NCBI GenBank assembly: GCA_902826605.1
Contig: CADEFM010000016.1
Coordinates: 58,948 to 122,947, forward strand
Direction: 5' to 3'
DNA: 64,000 nt
DNA from: an uncultured Acidobacteriota bacterium
Lineage (GTDB): Bacteria; Acidobacteriota; Terriglobia; Bryobacterales; Bryobacteraceae
Part shown: positions 44,793 to 53,799 of the stretch, piece after piece
How positions within the stretch are numbered: position 1 is the first letter of the stretch
Layout of the letters: each line of letters opens with the position of its first letter
The notes under the pieces: model-generated
Seen by the model: the letters and a program-made list of their open reading frames with translations, nothing else
Told to the model about the DNA's origin: nothing
Database searches by the model: none
Program-made: the position numbers and the translations under genes

Positions 44793-45794
44793 CTACACAA
44801 TCGGTTCGAGAAGTCGTCGCAGCTTCTCTGAGGACATTTGATCCGGCTGCCCTCCGTTGACGAGCGAGATCGCCCTCACTTTGTGGGAGTAAATCAACCG
44901 GTTGGCAACTGCTTTCGTCGCTTCCCTTCCAGCCTCATCCCCGTCGAGAAAAAGGATCACTTCCTTGAACGTCAGGAGCCGCTGGTGCTGCGCTTGGGAC
45001 AACGATGATCCCATCAGCGCGACCACGAACGGGAAGCCCGCTTGATGCACTTTCATACAATCGAAGAATCCTTCTACTAGAATCACCTGTTGGTTTTCAA
45101 TCGCACGTGCGCGATGCAGATTGAACAGTTCGGCGGATTTATGAAAGCCCGCCGGTAAGTTGTACTTCGGTTCCGTCCCATCAATCGACCTTCCGGCGTA
45201 AGCGACGAGCTCTCCCCTATCGTCGTGGATCGGAATCACAAGTCGTCCGCTCATTGATCCCCGACCAGAGAAACATCCGATACCGAAGTGACGCGCGGTG
45301 TCCTCTTTGATTCCGCGCTGCTGAATGTACCCATGACTCGGATCTACTCCCTTCAGAGAGAATGTCAGGGGTTTGTTTATTCCCCCGTCATCACTCCCCT
45401 GCTTCTCTTCCGCAACCCCGTGTTTCTCCTCACGTGTCGCTTGATCTTTTGTTTGAATCGGGAACACATGTCCCGAGGCAAACCAGTCCTGCAATTTTTT
45501 CGCCGCGTCGTGCACGGAACAGTGTTCCATAAAGGCGACGAAGTCCAAAACGTTGCCGCCCTTCTTCCCCTGTCTTGCAGCCGAGCATGAACTCGACTGG
45601 CACGCCCAGATATTTTTGCCAAGGTGCACCCCGAAGCTTTCACTGCTTTTGTCCGAGGTGTGTGTTGGAAGCGGACACTTGCCGCGGAGTGAATGCTGAT
45701 TCACTTTTCGAAACTGAATGTTGTAGCGGTCGAGTACTAGTTGCATCGAGACGAGTTGCTTGATGGCGCGGAAATCTATAAAGTTCTCTTTCAC
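44793..45794 (-). CDS. CHC2 zinc-finger/Toprim primase-like protein
   Basis: A 333-residue DnaG-like protein. The N-terminal zinc-binding domain has Cys40, His45, Cys65 and Cys70 (GKCPLPTH and ACQSSSC). The C-terminal Toprim domain has VILVEGFFDCMKV and LFLDGDEAGREA, with the catalytic glutamate and the DxD motif. It lacks the DnaB-binding domain of chromosomal primases. It is divergent from repA across the replication origin, so it most likely primes replication of the element. Confidence 0.88.
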   Translation of the reverse strand: MKENFIDFRAIKQLVSMQLVLDRYNIQFRKVNQHSLRGKCPLPTHTSDKSSESFGVHLGKNIWACQSSSCSAARQGKKGGNVLDFVAFMEHCSVHDAAKKLQDWFASGHVFPIQTKDQATREEKHGVAEEKQGSDDGGINKPLTFSLKGVDPSHGYIQQRGIKEDTARHFGIGCFSGRGSMSGRLVIPIHDDRGELVAYAGRSIDGTEPKYNLPAGFHKSAELFNLHRARAIENQQVILVEGFFDCMKVHQAGFPFVVALMGSSLSQAQHQRLLTFKEVILFLDGDEAGREATKAVANRLIYSHKVRAISLVNGGQPDQMSSEKLRRLLEPIV

Positions 45795-45873
45795 CTGTCA
45801 GATCCTCCTTGGTGATCTGCGCACACTCTACTCACCCCGGTTCCGCTGTCAAGAATGTTGGTTAGGTTGCAAG

Positions 45874-45882
45874 TTATCCACA
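45874..45882 (+). promoter_or_regulatory. DnaA box (TTATCCACA)
   Basis: Exact match to the E. coli consensus DnaA box, about 90 bases before the first iteron. It would recruit host DnaA to the origin. Confidence 0.8.
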
Positions 45883-45964
45883 ACCTCACTCCCCTCTTTC
45901 TGATGGCATTTTCCACGCCTCAGAACGAGTCGCACGTCAACCTTCCGCTGCCTGGAATACCACG

Positions 45965-46177
45965 CCGCACCGGAACGCAAATCCACCGCACTCGAACTCA
46001 ACGCGTCATGCTTCGAGCCAAAATGTGCCGCACCCTGACTCAAGAACCGACCGCACTTCAACTCAAATCACCGCACTTGAACTCAAGCGAACCCGCACTG
46101 GAACACAAGAACTACCGCACCGCGACGCAAGGATCACCGCACTGTGATACAAGGATCACCGCACCGAAGCGCAACGG
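45965..46177 (+). repeat. Iteron array: nine copies with CCGCAC core
   Basis: CCGCAC cores start at 45965, 45986, 46028, 46051, 46071, 46093, 46115, 46137 and 46159. The last five are spaced 22 bases or close to it; a tenth, degenerate copy fills the 42-base gap around 46007. The consensus is CCGCAC, four variable bases, then A-x-x-CAA, for example CCGCACTTGAACTCAAG. A period of about two helical turns puts the sites on one face of the DNA, as RepA-type initiators need. The array ends about 120 bases before the initiator gene. Confidence 0.88.
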
Positions 46178-46297
46178 TAGTACCACAGGATGGGCAAGTA
46201 GAAGGGTATTGTGAGAGGCGCGACCTGCTAGATATTTCTATACAGTCTTATATACTTTTCAACATCATCAAAGGAGATGTTGGTGTGAACAATATTC

Positions 46298-48091
46298 ATG
46301 GAGAGGGAGTCAGAAACAAGCAAAGCCATTAAGGAAGAGGGGAGTACTAGCATTCGTGTGCCGGTGGAACTTTCCACGAGTTTCGCCAAAGTGGAAAAGA
46401 GTCTCGTCTCGCTCGGATTCTTCACTCCGTCAAGCCGGAGAATCAGGAATCAAAAAGTGAAGCGGTTGGATTTCACACGCGAGATCGACGGTAAGCGAGA
46501 GGAGGTGACTGCCGAGATCATTCCGAGCGCGATCTTCGGATTGCCAATCACCGCCGATCAAGACAAATGGCTTGCGCTCCAAAAAATCATCACGAACATT
46601 TTACAGTCGGATGGAAAGATTGCAAACCCGATCCGATTCAAATCCGCCGACCTTATCCGCCTTCTCAACAACAACACCAAGACCGGAAAAAACTACAAGG
46701 AGGTAAGTGACTGGCTTGACGTGATGTCATCGACGACGATCATTTCGAACGGTGTCGTTTACGTCGCCGATCAGAAACGATTTGCCCGCGATCGCTTTCG
46801 AGTCTTCGACCGCGCCGTTAGCGTCGGCAAAGAAATGGAGGACGGCACGATAGCCGACGCGAACTACGTCTGGCTGTCCGCGTGGCAACTGGAAAATATC
46901 AATCAGAACTATTTACTACCCATCGATCTTGAGACTTATCGCGAGTTGAAGAATTACATCGCGAAGGCTCTCGTTCCACTTCTACAAGTGTGGCTGTACG
47001 CGACGCAGAAAGTTGGATTGTTCGAGAAGCGTTACGAGGAGCTCTGCGAAATCCTGACGCTCCAAACTTATCGAGTTCCGTCGCTGATTCTCCGGCAGTT
47101 AAAACCGTCTCTCGATGAACTAGTCCACCACGGATATATCGAAAAATGGCGCATCGAAAAAACGAGCGACCGGAAGGCGTACAAAGTTGTCTTCTTCCAT
47201 GGGCCGAAGTTCCATCGCGATCGCCGCAAGCGACTGGAGCAGAAAGCGAAAATCGAAACGCCCATCGTGATTGCCGAGTCAGAACCGGAGGAGCCAAGTC
47301 TGCCATTGCCTGGGACACTAGAGGGCAAGATGAAGACGCTACCCATCGAACAGGGGAGTGTGTCAGCCCCACAGCCGAATACCGTTAGCGGAGGAGCTGA
47401 GCTGGTTGATGAACTGGCTGCCCGCGGACTGATGCCATCCGTCGCACTGAAACTCCTAGGCTCTATCGAACCTAGCCGCCTTGCGGGAGTCGTGGACTAC
47501 CTTGATTACTGGGACTCGCTAAAAACAACCAAGGAAGTGGGGCCTGGGCTTCTTTATGAACTCATTAAGAACGGCGATCCGCTTCCGGCAGGATTTGAAA
47601 CTCGAAGACACAAGGCGCAGCGAATGGAAGCTGAAGATCGCCGCAAGCAAACGGCGCAGATTGAAGCCGCCAGGCGGACTAAGTACGAGACCTACTGTCG
47701 GCAGGTGATTGACCGCGCTGTGGAGGACTTGCCGCCCGGTGAGTTTGAACATCGCGTCTCCATCCGTCGCAATGAAATGGCGAACCAGCCGGGGATCTGG
47801 AATGAAGGACTACGCCCCGAGATGGCTGATCAACTCGCCCGGCATGCCGTCCGGGCCGCGATTGCCGAAATGGTGAATGTCCCCACGTACGCAGATTTAA
47901 AAGGCGGGGAGATCTCCAACATTCCGGGCGATCTTAAATCAAACGCCTCCGAACTGGAATTATCACTACCCAACTCCAATCCCGAAACGGAAACCGCGCC
48001 AGACGCGCTATATGGCCCACCAGCGAACGATCTACCTCCGAACGGGGATATTCCCAACTCCGAGGAAAACTCTTCACCACGGTCAATTTAG
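46298..48091 (+). CDS. RepA-like plasmid replication initiator
   Basis: A 597-residue protein. The N-terminal 320 residues match plasmid replication initiator protein A (PF10134-like): KRLDFTREIDGKREEVTAEI, FGLPITADQDKWLALQKII, then KRFARDRFRVFDRAVSVG. The second half is long and charged (RRKQTAQIEAARRTKYETY...), with an acidic, proline-rich end; it is not part of the usual family and may mediate partner contacts. An alternative is a DNA-binding replication regulator, but the adjacent iterons favour initiation. ATG 46298 is the first usable start; the GGAG at 46273 is too far to be its ribosome site, and a short upstream frame (46277-46288) may couple translation. Confidence 0.85.
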   Translation: MERESETSKAIKEEGSTSIRVPVELSTSFAKVEKSLVSLGFFTPSSRRIRNQKVKRLDFTREIDGKREEVTAEIIPSAIFGLPITADQDKWLALQKIITNILQSDGKIANPIRFKSADLIRLLNNNTKTGKNYKEVSDWLDVMSSTTIISNGVVYVADQKRFARDRFRVFDRAVSVGKEMEDGTIADANYVWLSAWQLENINQNYLLPIDLETYRELKNYIAKALVPLLQVWLYATQKVGLFEKRYEELCEILTLQTYRVPSLILRQLKPSLDELVHHGYIEKWRIEKTSDRKAYKVVFFHGPKFHRDRRKRLEQKAKIETPIVIAESEPEEPSLPLPGTLEGKMKTLPIEQGSVSAPQPNTVSGGAELVDELAARGLMPSVALKLLGSIEPSRLAGVVDYLDYWDSLKTTKEVGPGLLYELIKNGDPLPAGFETRRHKAQRMEAEDRRKQTAQIEAARRTKYETYCRQVIDRAVEDLPPGEFEHRVSIRRNEMANQPGIWNEGLRPEMADQLARHAVRAAIAEMVNVPTYADLKGGEISNIPGDLKSNASELELSLPNSNPETETAPDALYGPPANDLPPNGDIPNSEENSSPRSI

Positions 48092-48142
48092 GCGGTTAGG
48101 CTGGGTATTAATGATACGACCTATCCCGACGATACTACGTGT

Positions 48143-48379
48143 ATGGATATCAGGCATATACTTGCCCAGCTTTCCGCTGAGCGAGACCGCCTAACGCAAG
48201 CCATCACGGTACTCGAACGAATCGCCGCAGGTGGAGCCCCACGACGGGGCCGTCCTCCTAATTGGAGTGCAGCTTCCCCGACACCGCGTGGGCGCAGGAG
48301 AAGCGCCGCGACACGGGCCAAAATGGCCGCGTCGCAGCGGAAGCGATGGGCAGCGGCAAGAAAGAAAGCCAAATCCTAG
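48143..48379 (+). CDS. Small basic protein, 78 residues
   Basis: Starts ATG 51 bases after repA. The first 30 residues form a predicted coiled helix (DIRHILAQLSAERDRLTQAI), followed by a Gly/Arg/Pro-rich stretch and a tail ATRAKMAASQRKRWAAARKK. Such tails occur on small acidobacterial proteins of unknown role, similar in style to the 88-residue protein in the transposon. Possibly DNA-binding. Confidence 0.6.
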   Translation: MDIRHILAQLSAERDRLTQAITVLERIAAGGAPRRGRPPNWSAASPTPRGRRRSAATRAKMAASQRKRWAAARKKAKS

Positions 48380-48809
48380 CCTTTTTGGCCTCTTATTGGT
48401 CGTCGCCACGTATCGACTTTCGCTCCGAAACTAAAGGACGAATGTCCAATAGGGGTGAGGATCAGAGTGGGGATGTGATATCCCCACCCCTACAGGCTGC
48501 CTTACGGCAACTAACCGTTACGCTATCGCGTTTACTAGCTCTCTCCCTCTTGCCGGCTGCCGCCGGCTGCCTGTCTTTTTCTGCTATCGCACTGCGCCGC
48601 TGGTTGCCACCAGCGCCTATCGGTTCGCTTAGGATAGGTGCCCCGTTATCTCGGGGACACCTACCGAAAAATCCAGGCAGCCTGCGGCGCGCCCCCTACA
48701 CTCACGCCTATCGGCTTCGTTCCGGGCTTCGCTTCGCTCCGGGCAAGAGTGAGAGAGACGAGTAATAAAGTAAAGGCCGGACATTGTCCGGCCCGAACAT
48801 TTTGGCCGC
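48380..48809. other. 430-bp hairpin-rich noncoding region, candidate oriT or regulatory RNA
   Basis: Contains several strong stem-loops: 48467-48487 (GTGGGGAT/ATCCCCAC with a five-base loop), 48635-48663 (TAGGTG-CCCCG/CGGGG-CACCTA with a bulge) and 48775-48793 (GGCCGGACA/TGTCCGGCC). It also has CCGGCTGCCGCCGGCTG and a GC-rich CTTCGCTTCGCTCC tract. Clustered hairpins upstream of a replication-relaxation gene would suit an origin of transfer, but they could also be attenuators or an RNA. No coding sequence was found. Confidence 0.45.
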
Positions 48810-49817
48810 TTGCCTGAATGGTCAGTCGGCCTTATGCGGCAGGCGCTTGACCGCCGCTACAGCCAGTTCATAATTGCCGATACCGCTATGACCTACGCCC
48901 AATACGGATTGGATGAGTTTGATCTGGGGAAGAATGAAACCGCCCCCACCGGCTTTATGTTGACCGCGGGCGACATCGAAATCCTCAGACTCGTGTACGA
49001 GCACCGCTTCCTTCGCCGGGAACAGTTGAGCCGCCTAATTGGTCGGCACGCGAAGCGGCTGCATCGCCGATTACTAAAGCTCGCACGCTCCAACTACCTC
49101 ATGACGATTCGGCTGCCGCAGCAAAAACATATTTACGGTCTGGGGAAAGTAGGTATCCCGATACTTGTTGAGCAAGGTATTGGATCGCCGGATGTGATGG
49201 GCAAGCGGCTGCGAACCAACGAACTGAAGCCACTATTTCTCAATCACGAAATGATGATCGTGGATGTACACGTGGCTCTGACCATCGTGTCCAAGAATAG
49301 CCACGCGCGCCTGGTGGATTGGCGAGAGGGGAGAGAGCTGTTCGATACCGTGCTTATCGTCGATCATAAAGGCTCTGCAAGTTCGCCGGTTCGGCCCGAC
49401 GCATTTTTTAGCCTAGAGGATTCACGGAGACCGGCGGAGGCAAATCGCACCCACTTCGCGCTTGAAGTGGATCGATCTACAGAAAGCCAACCGCGTTTTG
49501 AAGAGAAGATACGAGCGAATTGGCACTACATCGAGCAAGGTTTGCACGCAAGGAAGTACGAAATCAAAGGACTGCGAGTTCTGACCGTAGCAGTAACAAA
49601 TGCGCGGGCAAGGAACCTGTGCTCACTCGCGGCGAAGGTTGTGCCCAACCGGGCCAAAAAGTATTTCTTGTTCGCATCCTTGAATGACTTCTCTCCTGAA
49701 AACTCGGAACTGATCAGCGGAGCGACGTGCTACTCGCCACGCACCGTCGGTATTGACCAGCGCCATCCGCTTATTCCACCGCCTGACCCCTTGCATAAGG
49801 AATCTACAATGCTTTAA
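48810..49817 (+). CDS. Replication-relaxation family protein
   Basis: A 335-residue protein. A winged-helix N-terminal region is clear (LTAGDIEILRLVYEHRFLRREQLSRLIG then RLHRRLLKLARSNYL), typical of the replication-relaxation family (PF13814-like). The C-terminal part (HEMMIVDVHVALTIVSKN, DAFFSLED, HFALEVDRSTESQ) has a pattern of acidic residues seen in nuclease folds. Family members are tied to plasmid replication and DNA relaxation; enzymatic details are unclear. TTG 48810 is the longest start; ATG 48834 or 48888 is possible. It could do the job of a relaxase here, but that is inference. Confidence 0.82.
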   Translation: MPEWSVGLMRQALDRRYSQFIIADTAMTYAQYGLDEFDLGKNETAPTGFMLTAGDIEILRLVYEHRFLRREQLSRLIGRHAKRLHRRLLKLARSNYLMTIRLPQQKHIYGLGKVGIPILVEQGIGSPDVMGKRLRTNELKPLFLNHEMMIVDVHVALTIVSKNSHARLVDWREGRELFDTVLIVDHKGSASSPVRPDAFFSLEDSRRPAEANRTHFALEVDRSTESQPRFEEKIRANWHYIEQGLHARKYEIKGLRVLTVAVTNARARNLCSLAAKVVPNRAKKYFLFASLNDFSPENSELISGATCYSPRTVGIDQRHPLIPPPDPLHKESTML

Positions 49818-50131
49818 TGCGGAGCAATCGGAGGGCTGCTCGGCTCCTCCGTTCCTGCCATCTCCAGTGAAATCCACTGCGCGGGGAAGGGGAACCAATC
49901 GACAGGGGTTCCCGGATTCCGCAACGATGATGCGTACCGGCACTGGCCTTGAAGAAGCCAGCGCCGGGGTCAGTGAGGCTTACGCTCTTCAAGCGTGGCT
50001 CTGATCGGACGGAGTAGCCGAATAGCTCTTGAGAACGGTACGTCTGGTTGGGCTTCGCGAGCCTGTGCGGCACTTGACGGATATCTTGAAGATGCTAGTG
50101 TTTTTGCGTAATCACTAACGTCTACAATCGA
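49818..50131. other. 314-bp intergenic region
   Basis: Contains an inverted repeat CGGAGG...CCTCCG near 49830-49852 and another GGGAACC...GGTTCCC near 49890. Both could be terminators or regulatory hairpins; no U-tract follows. No gene is recognised. Confidence 0.35.
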
Positions 50132-50695
50132 ATGTCCCGCACATCATCAACGTCCTCACTTTCCATTGTTCCCATGGAGCGGGTGGCGAGCAAGATATAT
50201 ATCATTCGCGGGAAGAAGGTCATGCTGGATGCCGACTTGGCTGATTTGTATAACGTTTCAACGAGCGCCCTCAATCAGGCCGTCAAACGAAATATGGATC
50301 GCTTCCCAGGAGATTTCATGTTTCAGCTTACCGCCACTGAGGCGGCAGCTGTTCTCTCTTCAAGATCACAAAATGTGACCTTGAAGCAGGGCCAGAACAT
50401 TAAGTACCTGCCGTCTGTCTTCACCGAGCACGGTGTAGCGATGCTTTCTTCCGTTCTCAAGAGTACACGTGCCGTCCACATGAGTATCTTAATCGTCCGT
50501 GTCTTTGTCAGGATGCGGGAACTTATGGCCAGCAACAAGGACCTGGCGGAACGGGTTCAGAAGCTAGAACACTCCCAGCAACAGCACGCCTCAGTCCTCG
50601 CGCTGCTCGCGGATGAAATTGATAAGCTTTCGGAGCCACCGCCAGCTCCGGCGAAGGAGCAACAATTTGGGTTCCGCTCGCGAGAGGGGAAATAG
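50132..50695 (+). CDS. ORF6N-domain protein
   Basis: A 187-residue protein with the ORF6N domain: IYIIRGKKVMLDADLADLYN and NRFP-like NMDRFPGDFMFQLTATEA, then FTEHGVAMLSSVLKS. ORF6N/KilA-N-type proteins are typical of phages and mobile elements and bind DNA or regulate. The C-terminal region is helical with a coiled coil (LAERVQKLEHSQQQHASVLALL). The start ATG is preceded by no clear ribosome site; an in-frame ATG 42 bases further (MERVASK) is an alternative. Confidence 0.88.
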   Translation: MSRTSSTSSLSIVPMERVASKIYIIRGKKVMLDADLADLYNVSTSALNQAVKRNMDRFPGDFMFQLTATEAAAVLSSRSQNVTLKQGQNIKYLPSVFTEHGVAMLSSVLKSTRAVHMSILIVRVFVRMRELMASNKDLAERVQKLEHSQQQHASVLALLADEIDKLSEPPPAPAKEQQFGFRSREGK

Positions 50696-50739
50696 AAGGT
50701 GGCTGTAGGGCCTCGATCACAAGCCACCACATTTCGGCC

Positions 50740-50829
50740 TTGTGACGAAGAACGAATTTGCCAATTTGCCGTGCTCAATGATTGTGACAATTGGTAATTG
50801 CACTAGCGCTACATTGCTTTGGTTGTGAC
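50740..50829 (+). promoter_or_regulatory. Three TTGTGAC repeats, about 41 bases apart
   Basis: TTGTGAC occurs at 50740-50746, 50782-50788 and 50823-50829, on the same strand with spacings of 42 and 41 bases, about four helical turns. Upstream of the secreted Ig-repeat gene. May be operator sites for a regulator, such as an ORF6N neighbour. Confidence 0.35.
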
Positions 50830-50980
50830 AAAATCGTTAACATATCGGTACAAGCGTGGCGTAATCGAAACGTTTTTCCTAGTAAATCAACGTTTTTGTC
50901 TTGACAAGCAGCCTGTTGCAGGAATAATCTTGAACTTCACTAAGAACTAATAAGGCGGATAGACCCAGTATGGAGGTGTC

Positions 50981-52873
50981 ATGAATCACCCAAGCGAAAC
51001 ACCACGCTCGCAAATTATTTCGCGATATTGCCCATCTTGTTCTGTAGTTTGGGTGCTACGACTTGTGCTCAGCCTTTTTTGGGCCGTGCAAGCCGCTAGT
51101 GCCGCGACAGCTTCCTTCATCGACCAAACTTGGAACGAAAGCGGCTACGTAGTGGTTGGTGATACCGTGCTGCATCAGATCACGGGCGCAGCTGTAAATA
51201 AACCTGTCACGTACGATTGGACCTACAATGGCGTATTTCAAGGCAACTTCTCGGCAGGCACTACTAACGGCAGCGGAACTTTTAGCCTTGGAGGTGGCAT
51301 CGCTGGCGGACTAGAGGGTTTCTGGATAATCAAATGGTACGTCAATGGCGTGGCAGTGAGTCCAACAATTTCATTTCAAATCGCGGCGTCGGTTCCATCT
51401 GCCACGGAGCAAAACGTTACACGCGGAGGTACGAACATTATTAACGGCGAGACTATCAAGTACACGGTCAGTAGCGGTTTCAAGACTGCGCCTGTTACGT
51501 ATGACTGGTCTGTGAACGGTGCGAGTGGCACGCAGGGCCAGACCGGAGTTGCGGCAGGGACGACGGACGCAAATGGCGCGTATATCTTCCAAGGCGTTGT
51601 TCAGGCTGGTCTTGAAGGAAACTGGACCGTAAGATATTATGTGGGCGGAGTTCCCTCGAACCAACTTGCCTTTCAAGTTCAGCTTCCTGTGTCTTGCACG
51701 GGAGTACAGGTCAGCCCCTCTTGGATGGGAAACGTTACAACTGTGTCAACATTTAAGACGGTCCAAGTGACTGGTGTTCCAAATAGCGTATCGTCAGTCA
51801 AGCTCTTGGGGTGGAATGAGACTCAAAATATTGCACAGGCCACCAATACCACGATATCCCTAAACACTGCGGGTACGGTTAGGAGCACTTGGCAGGGAAC
51901 GATTGCGACTGGGACTTCGCTAGGGTCTTACGGAGTTGCGGCTCAGGTTACGGGTCCTGGCGGTACCTTTTCTTGCACGACAAAGCCGGGCTACTATGGT
52001 GTCGTGGACGACGCTAATCTCCCGCCCCCGCCAGGACTAACGTCGTGCAACAGTCTTGCCGGAACCTGGATTGACGATACAAATACAACCTTTACCTTGA
52101 CACAGTCAGGTGGTAATATAACCGGCTCCGCTACTCCTGCCAATAATGCGTGTGGCACGCATCCAACGTACAGCGTAACGGGAACGGTGGCTCAAAACAA
52201 CCAGATCTCACTGACTGCCAGCAATCCAAATCCGGCGACTTTGTGTGCCATCAACTACCACAATCCCGTGCAAGTGACGGCTCTCACGATCTCCACCGCT
52301 AATGCTTGCACGAATGGCTCTGGGACAGCAAGTTCGTATTATAATGGCGTCCTTGTTTTCGGTCCATCACCTACAACTTTCACTTCCACTGCAATTGTGC
52401 CAACAGGTGAGCAGTCTCAAGCGATGGGATGGGACACGAATGGCTACAGCACGCAGCAACGGTTCAAAGGTGTGCTGACTTCACCTGCGAATGGAGCTAA
52501 GTTTGGCGGGCGGATCGTGAAAGAAGCAGGACAAAGCTTCTCGGATGGTTGCAACAACATGACTGGAACGCAATACCTCACTCCTGTCACGAATAATACT
52601 TTGAATTCCACATGGAATGTGCAGCTCGATAATTCGTATCAAGACGACATGATTGGATACTCCCCTTCGGTAACTCGATACTATCAAACATATGCGCTTA
52701 ACGGCGCCGGGAGCTGCTCTCTGACGGGGAATCAGTTAATGTCGATACGAGTTGGCGCGATCACGTATTCACAGTACGCGACCAACTCGGTGTCGGTTAC
52801 AGTGAACCCGAGTTCACTCTCGGTTACCCGAGGGAACGCGACAGGCACCAAGAATCCGTATCCCGTACAATAA
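50981..52873 (+). CDS. Secreted protein with two Ig-like repeats
   Basis: A 630-residue exported protein. The signal segment LRLVLSLFWAVQAASA ends near residue 42. Two related domains follow at about 50-140 and 145-235; each has PVTYDW, 'AGTT-NGxGxxxxG' and 'AGLEGxWxxxYYVxGVxxxxxxFQ'. The rest has several further beta-rich modules, ending in a cysteine-containing segment with DKSW-type DDxNTTFTLTQSGGNITGSATP-like lipocalin-type residues around 370-420. Binding or adhesion outside the cell is likely. It precedes a small secreted partner by 17 bases. Confidence 0.75.
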   Translation: MNHPSETPRSQIISRYCPSCSVVWVLRLVLSLFWAVQAASAATASFIDQTWNESGYVVVGDTVLHQITGAAVNKPVTYDWTYNGVFQGNFSAGTTNGSGTFSLGGGIAGGLEGFWIIKWYVNGVAVSPTISFQIAASVPSATEQNVTRGGTNIINGETIKYTVSSGFKTAPVTYDWSVNGASGTQGQTGVAAGTTDANGAYIFQGVVQAGLEGNWTVRYYVGGVPSNQLAFQVQLPVSCTGVQVSPSWMGNVTTVSTFKTVQVTGVPNSVSSVKLLGWNETQNIAQATNTTISLNTAGTVRSTWQGTIATGTSLGSYGVAAQVTGPGGTFSCTTKPGYYGVVDDANLPPPPGLTSCNSLAGTWIDDTNTTFTLTQSGGNITGSATPANNACGTHPTYSVTGTVAQNNQISLTASNPNPATLCAINYHNPVQVTALTISTANACTNGSGTASSYYNGVLVFGPSPTTFTSTAIVPTGEQSQAMGWDTNGYSTQQRFKGVLTSPANGAKFGGRIVKEAGQSFSDGCNNMTGTQYLTPVTNNTLNSTWNVQLDNSYQDDMIGYSPSVTRYYQTYALNGAGSCSLTGNQLMSIRVGAITYSQYATNSVSVTVNPSSLSVTRGNATGTKNPYPVQ

Positions 52874-52890
52874 CTTCTGAAAGGACTGAT

Positions 52891-53730
52891 ATGAAAGCTA
52901 TAACCTTCTCGCTTTTCCTTGGCTTCTACGTAATCACGTGCAGCACACTTTCTGCTCAGAGGCTTCAATTAATGACCCACACCGGGCGTCCAGTTCGAGA
53001 ATTGTGCGACGCTCTGCAGCGCGACTTTCGTTGGCGGGTGAGCTTCGAAGATGTCCCGATCATGAACAATGACGACTTGGTTGATTCACATGCACCCAAT
53101 GGAATACCCTGGAAAGAAGCCAAGAAAGATATCCCGATTAACATTAATATACCAGTCAGGGAAAAGATCGCCCAAACCGAAAAACTCGGTCTTATCCAGG
53201 GACTTTTCGATTCTCGCAAGGCGGCGAGGGTACAATTTCGCGTGGATGGGGACGGAGACCAACTTCACTTCATACCCGTTGCTGTCAAAGGGCCGACTGG
53301 AGAAAGTGAGCCGTTTGATGCGATGCTCAACACTCGCATTTCGATTGTCCGTGGATCGTACCGCCTAGGCGTCTTAGTGCAGGAGGTGCTATCGAAAGTG
53401 AGCCAAGCGCGGGCTACATCGATCGTACTTGCTACTGTACCCACAAATCTTTTCGCTCAAGCAACGGTTACTGAAGAAGCCATCGATGAACCGGCGAGAG
53501 ATATTTTGGTTCGTGCGTTCGGCGAAATCAATGGACCCAGGCTGATGATTGGTCTGGACGCTCTTCGACTTACATGGATAATGAATTGGGAACCTAACGG
53601 TCATTTTTTCTTTTTTAATGTGGTTGTTATCGACGAGGAAGATAGCTCGGATCCGACCAATCCTGTGACAGGAGAGAATTCCAAGCGGAATGGGAATGGT
53701 CAACAACTATGGTCAGAACCAGCTCGCTGA
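52891..53730 (+). CDS. Secreted protein, 279 residues, with STN-like N-terminal region
   Basis: Signal peptide ends near residue 25 (FSLFLGFYVITCSTLSA). It continues with RELCDALQRDFRWRVSFEDVP, which resembles the short STN domain found at the start of secretins and TonB receptors. The rest is unassigned. Its N-terminal part has been duplicated as a decayed copy at 55247-55555. Function unknown. Confidence 0.72.
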   Translation: MKAITFSLFLGFYVITCSTLSAQRLQLMTHTGRPVRELCDALQRDFRWRVSFEDVPIMNNDDLVDSHAPNGIPWKEAKKDIPININIPVREKIAQTEKLGLIQGLFDSRKAARVQFRVDGDGDQLHFIPVAVKGPTGESEPFDAMLNTRISIVRGSYRLGVLVQEVLSKVSQARATSIVLATVPTNLFAQATVTEEAIDEPARDILVRAFGEINGPRLMIGLDALRLTWIMNWEPNGHFFFFNVVVIDEEDSSDPTNPVTGENSKRNGNGQQLWSEPAR

Positions 53731-53799
53731 GTGCTAAGGGCAGTTCTCGGTGTAGCCGCTTTTCATCCACAATTCGCCAATTCGCTACACTGAATCGTT

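Larger units (their letters stand above)
45795..46297. other. oriV: Replication origin region (oriV) of the element
   Basis: The 503 bases between the primase and repA hold, in order, a perfect DnaA box (45874-45882), nine iterons spaced 20-23 bases (45965-46177), and an AT-rich stretch (about 46221-46270) suited to strand opening. This layout (DnaA box, iterons, AT-rich DNA, then the initiator gene) is that of theta-replicating iteron plasmids. It implies that the excised element can replicate on its own. Confidence 0.82.

Noticed and set aside
45965..46177. Regular repeats that could be taken for a CRISPR array
   Set aside because: The repeat unit is short (6-bp core, 22-bp period) with no 25-35-bp spacers and no cas genes; the position before repA and next to a DnaA box makes iterons the better reading.
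48262..48765. 167-residue ORF across the hairpin-rich region
   Set aside because: Starts inside the 78-residue gene and its translation is low-complexity Ser/Leu/Arg, as expected for GC-rich noncoding DNA.
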